8,930 nt of DNA, from the NCBI GenBank assembly GCA_002361095.1, contig DERU01000079.1:1-8930 (forward strand), read 5' to 3'. Every line of letters starts with the position of its first letter. The first letter of the stretch is position 1. A program made the position numbers and the translations under genes. Under the pieces are notes generated by a model. It was given only the letters and a program-made list of their open reading frames with translations, made no database searches and had not been told where the DNA came from. Source of the DNA: Lachnospiraceae bacterium UBA3332 (GTDB lineage Bacteria > Bacillota > Clostridia > Lachnospirales > Lachnospiraceae). Positions 1-5,046 of this stretch are shown in pieces.

Positions 1-1284
1 CCGCTGCACAATCTTGTGCCGGAGATCAACGATCTGGTTTGGAGAAACTGTCCGGAACAGGCGTATGTGCGGCTTGCGTCCACCAATTGCTTTCCGGAGT
101 TTACGTCCCGGGTTTGTCCGGCATTGTGTGAAGCCGCCTGCACCTGCGGCCTGCATGCCCAACCGGTGTCCACAAAAGAGAATGAAAAGGCGGTGATAGA
201 GTATGCCTTTGCAAACGGCCTTGTACAGGCCGGGGTTCCAAAAGTGCGGACGGGAAAACGCGTTGCGGTGGTGGGAAGCGGCCCCGCCGGGCTGGCGGCG
301 GCGTGGCAGTTAAACCGCCGGGGGCATTTGGTGACGGTCTATGAGAGGAGCGACAGGCCCGGCGGGCTTTTGCGCTACGGAATTCCGAATATGAAACTGG
401 AAAAAAGCGTGATCGACAGGCGCGTGGAACTGATGGAGCAATCGGGTATCCGTTTTGTATGCAATACGGATGTGGGAAAAGACATGGGGAAGGAAGAACT
501 GATGCGGCAATATGACCGGGTGATTTTGGCCTGCGGCGCGTCAGAACCCAGGGATATCAAAGCAAAAGGACGGGATGCCCAGGGGATTTATTTTGCGGTG
601 GATTTTTTGAAAAACGTGACCAAAACCCTTTTGGACAGCGGATTCCAGGAGGTTCCCCGCAGGCTGGCGGAAGGAAAAAACGTGCTGGTGATCGGCGGCG
701 GGGATACGGGAAACGATTGTGTGGGCACTGCAATCCGGCTGGGCGCGGCCAGCGTGGTACAGCTGGAAATGATGCCCAAGCCTCCTGAAGGGCGGGATGA
801 AAATAATCCGTGGCCCCAGTGGCCCAAGGTGTTGAAAACCGATTACGGACAGGAGGAGGCCATCGCCTGTTTCGGGCAGGACCCCAGACAGTATCAGACT
901 ACCGTGACGGAGTTTGTCAAAAATCCGGAGGGCAGGGTGTGCGCGGCAAAAACGGTGGGCCTTGCGCCAAAGACAGATCCCAAGACGAAGCGTCTTTCCA
1001 TGACGCCCGTGCCGGGAAGCGAGAAAGAGATTCCGGCGGATCTTGTACTGATTGCGGCCGGTTTTTTGGGGGCGGAAGGGTACGTGACGGATTGTTTCGG
1101 CGTAAAATGCAATGCGCGAAATTGTGTGGAAACCGGGCCGGACGCTTATGAGACAACCGGGGCGGGCATATTTGCGGCGGGCGATATGCGCCGGGGTCCT
1201 TCCCTTGTGGTCTGGGCCATCGCGGAGGGCAGGGAAGCGGCCCGCGCCGTGGACAAATCGCTGATGGGATATACGAATCTGTGA
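1..1284 (+). CDS. gltD: Glutamate synthase small (beta) subunit GltD, 5'-truncated by window edge
   Basis: This is the FAD/[4Fe-4S] subunit of glutamate synthase. It takes electrons from NAD(P)H and passes them to the large subunit, which makes two glutamates from glutamine and 2-oxoglutarate in the cytosol. The frame is open from base 1, so the start lies upstream; 427 residues are visible of a family length near 490. Numbering from the first visible codon, an Fe-S ligand segment (CPALCEAAC, C39/C43/C47) is followed by a dinucleotide-binding GSGPAG at 92-97, a second one (GGGDTG) at 232-237, and the C-terminal FAD segment AAGDMRRGPSLVVWAIAEG at 392-410. All are typical of GltD and related pyridine nucleotide-disulphide oxidoreductases. 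No frameshift is seen. Two terminator-like hairpins follow the stop. Other GltD-like proteins (dihydropyrimidine dehydrogenase PreT, NfnB-type subunits) share the fold, but the length and sequence fit GltD best. Confidence 0.92.
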   Translation, partial: PLHNLVPEINDLVWRNCPEQAYVRLASTNCFPEFTSRVCPALCEAACTCGLHAQPVSTKENEKAVIEYAFANGLVQAGVPKVRTGKRVAVVGSGPAGLAAAWQLNRRGHLVTVYERSDRPGGLLRYGIPNMKLEKSVIDRRVELMEQSGIRFVCNTDVGKDMGKEELMRQYDRVILACGASEPRDIKAKGRDAQGIYFAVDFLKNVTKTLLDSGFQEVPRRLAEGKNVLVIGGGDTGNDCVGTAIRLGAASVVQLEMMPKPPEGRDENNPWPQWPKVLKTDYGQEEAIACFGQDPRQYQTTVTEFVKNPEGRVCAAKTVGLAPKTDPKTKRLSMTPVPGSEKEIPADLVLIAAGFLGAEGYVTDCFGVKCNARNCVETGPDAYETTGAGIFAAGDMRRGPSLVVWAIAEGREAARAVDKSLMGYTNL

Positions 1285-1383
1285 AGCGGTATTTTATGGG
1301 AAAGGAATTTAGCCGTTTCCGCTTGTGCCGTCCGCATGCTGCGGATGCAGCAGAATTCTCTATGCGGGTGCGCATTCACGATA

Positions 1384-1424
1384 AAACCTTGGGGCTGTTT
1401 TGGCAGCCGCAGGGTTTTTCTTTT
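1384..1424 (+). terminator. Rho-independent terminator after gltD, probably bidirectional
   Basis: A 14-bp stem pairs 1384-1397 (aaaccttggggctg) with 1404-1417 (cagccgcagggttt). It has one G-U pair and one mismatch, a 6-nt loop, and then TTTTTCTTTT. The minus-strand reading also ends in a short T-run (GGTTTTAT), so the hairpin could stop transcripts coming leftwards from the polymerase/YolD operon as well as gltD transcripts. Confidence 0.75.
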
Positions 1425-1473
1425 CTTGCACGTAAGGAAAAAGCTGCCTGACGGCAACCGCGCCCGACGCGGC

Positions 1474-1497
1474 GTGTGCGCAGAGCACACATTTTTT
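1474..1497 (+). terminator. Second terminator-like hairpin
   Basis: A perfect 6-bp stem GTGTGC/GCACAC (1474-1479 with 1485-1490) has a 5-nt loop and is followed by A and six Ts. The stem is short but the T-run is good. It probably backs up the terminator at 1384-1424 and insulates the SOS promoter just downstream. Confidence 0.55.
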
Positions 1498-1550
1498 ATA
1501 TGCGGAACCGGGGCGGACGGGAATCAAAAGACCTTTCCAAACATTCCCTG

Positions 1551-1580
1551 TTTACAAACGTGTGTTCGGTGTGATAGGAT
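1551..1580 (+). promoter_or_regulatory. Sigma-A-type promoter of the 90-aa SOS protein
   Basis: The -35 is TTTACA (1551-1556, 5/6 to consensus) and the -10 is TAGGAT (1575-1580, 4/6), with an 18-bp spacer. The LexA-like box at 1555-1568 overlaps the end of the -35 and fills the upstream part of the spacer, where bound repressor would block polymerase. The predicted transcript start is near 1587, giving a leader of about 30 nt before the TTG start at 1617. Confidence 0.6.
1555..1568. promoter_or_regulatory. LexA (DinR) operator, SOS box 1
   Basis: CAAACGTGTGTTCG matches the Gram-positive LexA consensus CGAACRNRYGTTYG at 13 of 14 positions; the only departure is A for G at position 2. Its placement inside a promoter and in front of a gene next to a Y-family polymerase makes a chance match unlikely. 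LexA repression relieved by RecA after DNA damage is inferred from the known behaviour of this operator class. Confidence 0.8.
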
Positions 1581-1616
1581 GGAAATGCAACAGAAAGCGG
1601 AAGGGAGTGTGAATCG

Positions 1617-1889
1617 TTGGAAAGCATACTGTGCGTAGACATTCCGGTGCAGATGATTTCCTGCACCGATACAAACGGAAAAATTACGCCCATGAGATTC
1701 CGGTTCCGTGACAAAACCGGGGAAATCGTTACGGTTACGATAGACAAGATACTGTCCGAAGACCAGGACAGGAACAGGATAGGAGTGAATTTCTCCTGTG
1801 CCGCCACGGTTCATGGCGGCAGAAAAATATTTACGCTTTGGTACAACTATTTCGCCCATGAGTGGCATCTTTCCCGTCTGCATGTCTAA
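1617..1889 (+). CDS. Small protein of unknown function, LexA-controlled, partner of the polymerase/YolD module
   Basis: This 90-residue protein starts at TTG 1617, nine bases after AAGGGAG (1601-1607). Starting there gives MESILCVDIPVQM, a natural-looking N-terminus, and no better start codon lies in frame. The rest is mixed polar and hydrophobic, with an ITPMRFRFRD segment at about 23-32 and an aromatic C-terminal part (FTLWYNYFAHEWHL). It has no signal peptide, transmembrane helix or cysteine cluster, and it looks like a small beta-rich cytosolic protein. I do not recognise a named domain. Its own LexA box, its position tail-to-tail with yolD, and my recollection that similar short hypothetical proteins sit beside Y-family polymerases in other Clostridia suggest a role in the SOS response. 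That role is inference. Its stop overlaps the yolD stop (1886-1889). Confidence 0.75.
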   Translation: MESILCVDIPVQMISCTDTNGKITPMRFRFRDKTGEIVTVTIDKILSEDQDRNRIGVNFSCAATVHGGRKIFTLWYNYFAHEWHLSRLHV

Positions 1890-2323
1890 TCTTCCATGTT
1901 TTGGAACAGCTCTCCCCTGATCGCAAAGAGGTGCTGCATGGGGAGGGCTTTGCCGTCCGTAAACAGAATCCTGTGTGCAAATTCGTCAATTTTTTTTATC
2001 CTGCCGCAGGCGGTCACATAGCTTCCCCCATTCTTTTTTTCGTCCGGCCGGAAATATGTGATCTCGCATTCCGGTTCCCGTTCCAGATTTTCCCTTATCA
2101 TCTGAAGCTGCGCATCCAGCATCTTTTTTTGGTCCTCATCCAGTTCTGTAAAGGATTCTGTCAGCCGTGCCGTTTCCCGGATAGCGTCTTCATGTCCGGT
2201 AAGGGCGGCGAAAGGTGAAAACTGTGCTGCCCGGTTCAGGAGCGGCATCTGCGGATGCCTTTTTGATACATGATGCGGCAGATTGATAATGTCGTCATAT
2301 TTATTATTGCTTTGCTTATTCAT
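1886..2323 (-). CDS. YolD-like protein
   Basis: This 145-residue protein belongs to the YolD-like family, whose members in Firmicutes and their phages are commonly encoded beside UmuC/UvrX-type Y-family polymerases. They are thought to act as a UmuD-like accessory, but the biochemical role is not firmly settled. The family hallmark is the RAAQFSPFAALTGHEDAI segment at residues 31-48. A charged helical stretch follows at about 55-85, then a beta-rich half with EITYFRPDEKKNGG (87-100) and GRIKKIDEF. The ATG at 2321-2323 is preceded by CGGAGG about nine bases upstream, inside the end of the polymerase gene. The two genes overlap in ATGA (2320-2323), indicating translational coupling from one LexA-controlled transcript. 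The length is normal and the frame intact. Its stop overlaps the stop of the opposing 90-aa gene. Confidence 0.88.
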   Translation of the reverse strand: MNKQSNNKYDDIINLPHHVSKRHPQMPLLNRAAQFSPFAALTGHEDAIRETARLTESFTELDEDQKKMLDAQLQMIRENLEREPECEITYFRPDEKKNGGSYVTACGRIKKIDEFAHRILFTDGKALPMQHLFAIRGELFQNMED

Positions 2324-3846
2324 GCTTTATGGCCTCCGATCTGGCGGTTCCGCTCTATGGTGGTCGCCCCTTCCTGTAGGTTCATGCCTTTTAGAATGGC
2401 ATTTTTTCCAAATTTCTTTTTGACGGACAGCATGGCCTCCTGCAGTTTCCTCTCTTTGGACAGCTTCTCCTCCTCGTCCTTTCTTTTCTTTTCCAGGGCG
2501 GCATAATCGGTAAATAAGTCCAACTGTTCAAACTGCCCTGTTTCCTGAACCTGTGTTTCGTCGACCAGACGATTTGCCGCAACAGTCACACGGCGGATCA
2601 GGAGTTTAGGATTGATAATTCTGTCATACAGTTCCATAACGGCATCCATGATAATCTGGGTGGAGGATGTCCGTCGGCTTAAGTTAGCAGTCCCGTGGGC
2701 GTGTTTGGGCACTTTTCTTCCATAATGGTCTGTTATAACTTCCCCTTTATAGCTGTCCCGGATCCCGGCATCGGAGAGGTTGTCAATATCATAGCCGATA
2801 GTAAGAACCATCTGGTCCGTTACCAGTTTCTTTTCCACAAGATCCAGTACCAGCAGGTCTGTCATTTCCCGGACAATCAGTTTCCCTTTGGCGGCATCAT
2901 AAGGACATTGCAGTACCTGACCGGAACTGATACTGTTGGTTTCCGGTTTATATGCTTTCACCAGGTCAAGGGTAGCCGGTTCCCATCCCCATGCATGGTC
3001 GATCAAGAGTTCCGCATTGACCCCGAACAGACCGTAAAGAAGTTCCTCATTATGAAAGTCCTTTTCCCCTCCCAGAGAACATCGCGCAATATCTCCCATT
3101 GTATATAGCCCTGCGGCTTCCAGCTTTTTGCGGTATCCATGCCCGATCCGCCAAAAATCCGTAAGGGGACGGTGGTTCCATAATAATTTCCGGTAGTTCA
3201 TCTCGTCCAATTCCGCGATACGCACGCCGTGCTCATCCGGGGCGACATGCTTCGCCACGATATCCATTGCTACTTTGCATAGATACAGATTCGTGCCGAT
3301 GCCTGCGGCTGCAGTAATTCCGGTGCTGTGGAGGACATCCCCCACTATTTTGGAGGCCAGTTCCTTTGGGGTCAGCCCATAGGTTTTCAGATAATGTGTC
3401 ACATCCATGAATACTTCATCGATGGAATAGACATGCATATCCTCCGGAGCAATGTAATGCAGATAAATCTTGTATATGGCAGTACTGTATTCCATATAAA
3501 ATGCCATTCTGGGCGGCGCTATTATATAAGTAAGTTCCAATTCCGGGTGGTCTGCCAGTTCCGGCGCGGAGTAGGAGGCGCCGGTAAACTGTCTGCCGGG
3601 CGCTTTGCGCCTCCGCGCAAGGTTTATTTCTTTTACCCTCTGGATTACCTCAAACAGCCTTGCCCTGCCAGGAATGCCGTAGGCTTTCAGGGAAGGTGAC
3701 ACGGCAAGGCAGATGGTCTTTTCTGTCCGGGAGGCGTCTGCAACCACAAGGTTTGTGGTAAGGGGATTGAGTTGTCTTTCCTTACATTCCACGGATGCGT
3801 AAAATGATTTTAAATCAATTGCAATATAGATATGGTTTTCACTCAT
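2320..3846 (-). CDS. Y-family translesion DNA polymerase, UmuC/ImpB (pol V / UvrX-like)
   Basis: An error-prone DNA polymerase of 508 residues that bypasses lesions at stalled forks. The palm begins with IAIDLKSFYASVE (residues 8-20, metal-binding D11) and continues with YSIDEVFMDV (140-149; D143 and E144 are the catalytic acidic pair). A helix-hairpin-helix-like segment follows around 230-255 and the little-finger region to about 430. A QLDLF beta-clamp-binding motif lies at 441-445, followed by a highly charged helical tail (about 450-480). The start at 3846 is preferred over an in-frame ATG at 3897 because GGAAAGGGG lies seven bases upstream and MSENHIYIAID is the usual family N-terminus. 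The gene overlaps yolD by ATGA. A promoter with a LexA-like box lies at 3912-3940. UmuC/ImpB/UvrX membership is firm; a specific name is not. Confidence 0.93.
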   Translation of the reverse strand: MSENHIYIAIDLKSFYASVECKERQLNPLTTNLVVADASRTEKTICLAVSPSLKAYGIPGRARLFEVIQRVKEINLARRRKAPGRQFTGASYSAPELADHPELELTYIIAPPRMAFYMEYSTAIYKIYLHYIAPEDMHVYSIDEVFMDVTHYLKTYGLTPKELASKIVGDVLHSTGITAAAGIGTNLYLCKVAMDIVAKHVAPDEHGVRIAELDEMNYRKLLWNHRPLTDFWRIGHGYRKKLEAAGLYTMGDIARCSLGGEKDFHNEELLYGLFGVNAELLIDHAWGWEPATLDLVKAYKPETNSISSGQVLQCPYDAAKGKLIVREMTDLLVLDLVEKKLVTDQMVLTIGYDIDNLSDAGIRDSYKGEVITDHYGRKVPKHAHGTANLSRRTSSTQIIMDAVMELYDRIINPKLLIRRVTVAANRLVDETQVQETGQFEQLDLFTDYAALEKKRKDEEEKLSKERKLQEAMLSVKKKFGKNAILKGMNLQEGATTIERNRQIGGHKA

Positions 3847-3911
3847 GCCGGTTCCCCTTTCCATGACTTTAAATATATTCCGGTTATGGCTTTTCAAAAT
3901 CCCATAAGAAC

Positions 3912-3940
3912 ATTATAACAGAATATTTGTTCGATTGCAG
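3912..3940 (-). promoter_or_regulatory. SOS promoter of the polymerase/YolD operon
   Basis: On the minus strand there is a perfect -10, TATAAT (3912-3917). Seventeen bases upstream is a weak -35, CTGCAA (3935-3940, 3/6). The spacer is almost entirely occupied by the LexA-like box at 3920-3933. The transcript would start near 3905, about 60 nt before the ATG at 3846. Confidence 0.65.
3920..3933. promoter_or_regulatory. LexA (DinR) operator, SOS box 2
   Basis: On the minus strand this reads CGAACAAATATTCT, 12 of 14 matches to CGAACRNRYGTTYG, with mismatches at positions 10 and 14. It lies exactly between the -35 and -10 of the polymerase promoter, the classic place for a LexA operator. The weaker match compared with box 1 suggests somewhat weaker or earlier-released repression, which is inference. 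Confidence 0.72.
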
Positions 3941-3991
3941 CATATTTTTATGATTTTGGATTATATTGCTATTTTCTTGTTACTTTTCACG

Positions 3992-4117
3992 GGCAATGTC
4001 AGTTAACCGGGGCGGCCGCATATTTTGAGCCCACTGTCAACCCCTTAAAGTAATTTTTTGAAAATTTGAGTCAGACCCTTATTCAGGGTCTGGCCCGATA
4101 GCTTAACTGACTGGCAT
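3992..4117. repeat. MITE-like inverted-repeat structure with internal perfect hairpin
   Basis: A perfect 9-bp inverted repeat, GTCAGTTAA (3998-4006) and TTAACTGAC (4103-4111), brackets about 96 bp. The similarity extends with gaps on both sides: outward CAATG (3994-3998) matches the complement of CATTG near 4114-4118, and inward there is a CGGG-type match. Inside lies a perfect 8-bp hairpin, CAGACCCT/AGGGTCTG (4072-4079 and 4085-4092, 5-nt loop). No T-run follows the hairpin on either strand, so it is not a good terminator, and it sits between two divergent promoters. The size, terminal repeats and lack of coding capacity suggest a miniature transposable element or remnant. I cannot name the family or see a clear target duplication. 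Confidence 0.4.
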
Positions 4118-4138
4118 TGATACATATATCTATTTTAT

Positions 4139-4167
4139 TTTACAAAATGCAAGAAATATGTTATATT
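4139..4167 (+). promoter_or_regulatory. Promoter of the truncated Xre regulator
   Basis: TTTACA (4139-4144, 5/6) and TATATT (4162-4167, 5/6) are separated by 17 bp in an AT-rich stretch. The transcript would start near 4174, leaving about 35 nt before the ATG at 4209. The promoter looks fully functional although the gene it drives is broken. Confidence 0.65.
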
Positions 4168-4208
4168 CATATTTATGTAACAGAAAAACCAAGAAAGGCG
4201 GCGTACCA

Positions 4209-4349
4209 ATGGCGAGTAAAGACAGATACAAGTTTGAAAGCAAAATCAATGTTTACCGTGCCACAAAGAGAATGACGCAGCAAGAGCTCGCCGATTTAGT
4301 TGGTGTATCCCGCCAAACGATTACGCCGCTTGACCCTAAGAATGGATAA
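4209..4349 (+). pseudogene. Xre/Cro-type HTH regulator, truncated within the helix-turn-helix
   Basis: The reading frame starts at ATG 4209 after GAAAGGCGG and encodes only 46 residues. The first 35 or so match the start of the compact Xre regulators of about 65-75 residues common in Firmicutes: a basic N-terminus, then MTQQELADLVGVSRQTI (residues 22-38), covering the first two helices and the start of the recognition helix. In relatives the frame continues with an ...IEKGKY.PSL... type segment. Here it changes abruptly to TPLDPKNG and stops. The third to fifth helices are missing, so DNA binding is unlikely. The break coincides with the start of the unrecognised fragment at about 4322-4440, which suggests a deletion or recombination junction. 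An in-frame ATG at 4158 would give 63 residues but lacks a ribosome binding site and falls inside the promoter. Confidence 0.72.
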
Positions 4350-4363
4350 ACACCGATAGGGAT

Positions 4364-4486
4364 ATGGAAAGCCGGCCAACGGTCAAGATGAATGGCGTGC
4401 ACTACACCACCATTAGCAGTTTCGCCGCCGGAGTACGACCGGGTATCGAATCCGCAGGATTTTGCGCGCACAAATCATGCGCATAA
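4364..4486 (+). other. Short unrecognised coding-like fragment at the recombination junction
   Basis: A 40-codon open frame starts MESRPTVKMNGVHYTTIS and then runs antisense through the 3' end of the MerR remnant. The first ~23 residues (…VHYTTISSFAAG) look like real protein sequence, reminiscent of very small accessory proteins of Clostridia transposons, but I cannot name it. The remainder is probably a shadow. No ribosome binding site is evident before the ATG. It is best read as a fragment brought in by the event that truncated the Xre gene. Confidence 0.25.
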
Positions 4487-4791
4487 TTATACATAACCTG
4501 TATTTCCCCGGGCAGTTTGTCAGGCAGCATTTTCTTAAGCCTTTCTTCGTTTCCGTCTTTCATTGCCTGTTCATAATACCAGCATTTGAAGCAGATCATG
4601 GCAAGGTTCTTTTTCATCCGCTCAAATTCGGCTTCCACCGCTGCCCTCTGTTTTTGGAGAAGGTCATACCGTTTCCCATAGGTCTGGCTGCCTTCTGAAC
4701 ACCACTTCATAAACTGCCGTATGTCCCTGATCTCCAGGCCGGACATTTTTGATATCTGGCCGATTGTATATATCTTGTTCTCCTTCCTCAT
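4402..4791 (-). pseudogene. MerR-family regulator with internal deletion, lost start codon and replaced tail
   Basis: The 129-codon frame begins with a MerR N-terminus, IYTIGQISKMSGL (residues 7-19), and then jumps directly to EIRDIRQFMKWCSEGS. In intact family members about 50 residues lie between these segments: the recognition helix, the 'LRYYDKEGL' turn and the wing, ending in another …SGL-EIRDI. Most of the DNA-binding domain is therefore missing in frame. The rest is the usual dimerisation coiled coil (about 40-65) and the FKCWYYEQAM segment (68-77). Codon 7 is ATA, six bases after AAGGAG, exactly where relatives start with MYTIG. The normal start seems mutated from ATG, and the upstream ATG at 4791 has no good ribosome binding site. 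The last ~20 residues (…PADSIPGRTPAAKL…) look like read-through into foreign sequence. It is very probably non-functional. Confidence 0.7.
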
Positions 4792-4805
4792 AAAGTAAAA
4801 TTTTC

Positions 4806-4836
4806 TTGACCTAAAGTCAGGTTAAGGTATTATAAT
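4806..4836 (+). promoter_or_regulatory. MerR-type promoter/operator with 19-bp spacer
   Basis: TTGACC (4806-4811) and a perfect TATAAT (4831-4836) are separated by 19 bp, the over-long spacing typical of promoters activated by MerR-family proteins through DNA distortion. The spacer carries an imperfect palindrome from 4810 to 4829 with ACCT…AGGT ends (ACCTAAAGTC / AGGTTAAGGT). It sits immediately upstream of the divergent merR remnant, the usual arrangement. It points toward the aldo/keto reductase, but that gene starts about 210 bp downstream. Confidence 0.7.
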
Positions 4837-5046
4837 CAAAATGAACCGGCGGAGCGGAAAAGTCAATCCGGAAAATGCATATGGCACGGGCGGCAGGGCG
4901 GGCAATGGTCTTTTCTAGGGACGCCAAAACTTGTCAGTGCCGGGCGCGCGGATGAAGTGCAAGACAGCGCCGGCCGCATTGTCCCGCGCTGTAACGAAAA
5001 GCAGCGATAAAAAATAAATTTGGGAATCAAACAGGAGGTATGCATT
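4837..5046 (+). other. Leader or gene remnant between MerR promoter and aldo/keto reductase
   Basis: About 210 bp of GC-rich sequence follows the MerR-type promoter. A 25-codon frame starts at ATG 4841 (MNRRSGKVNPENAYGTGGRA…) and ends in TAG at 4916-4918. A second open frame runs through ADEVQDSAGRIVPRC to a TAA at 5008-5010. Neither has a recognisable domain or a clear ribosome binding site. Such a long untranslated gap after a MerR promoter is unusual and fits loss of an original target gene. The reductase has its own strong ribosome binding site at the end of the stretch. Confidence 0.35.

Larger units (their letters stand above)
1285..1550. other. Intergenic region between gltD and the SOS module
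   Basis: I see no convincing gene in this stretch. Open frames on either strand lack ribosome binding sites and recognisable sequence. It holds a small perfect hairpin at 1331-1345 (TCCGCA/TGCGGA, 3-nt loop, no T-run) and the two terminator-like structures listed separately. It separates gltD transcription from the LexA-controlled promoter at 1551-1580. Confidence 0.6.

Noticed and set aside
917..1490. Overlapping minus-strand frames of 114 and 152 codons near the gltD end
   Set aside because: They run antisense through gltD and the terminator hairpins, with low-complexity Pro/Arg/Ser-rich composition and no start signals.
1886..3846. Prophage or integrative-element origin of the polymerase/YolD genes
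   Set aside because: YolD/UvrX pairs occur in phages, but no integrase, attachment-site repeat or other phage gene is visible, so I treat it as a stand-alone SOS module.
4072..4092. The perfect hairpin as a Rho-independent terminator
   Set aside because: There is no T-run on either strand, and it lies upstream of both neighbouring promoters.
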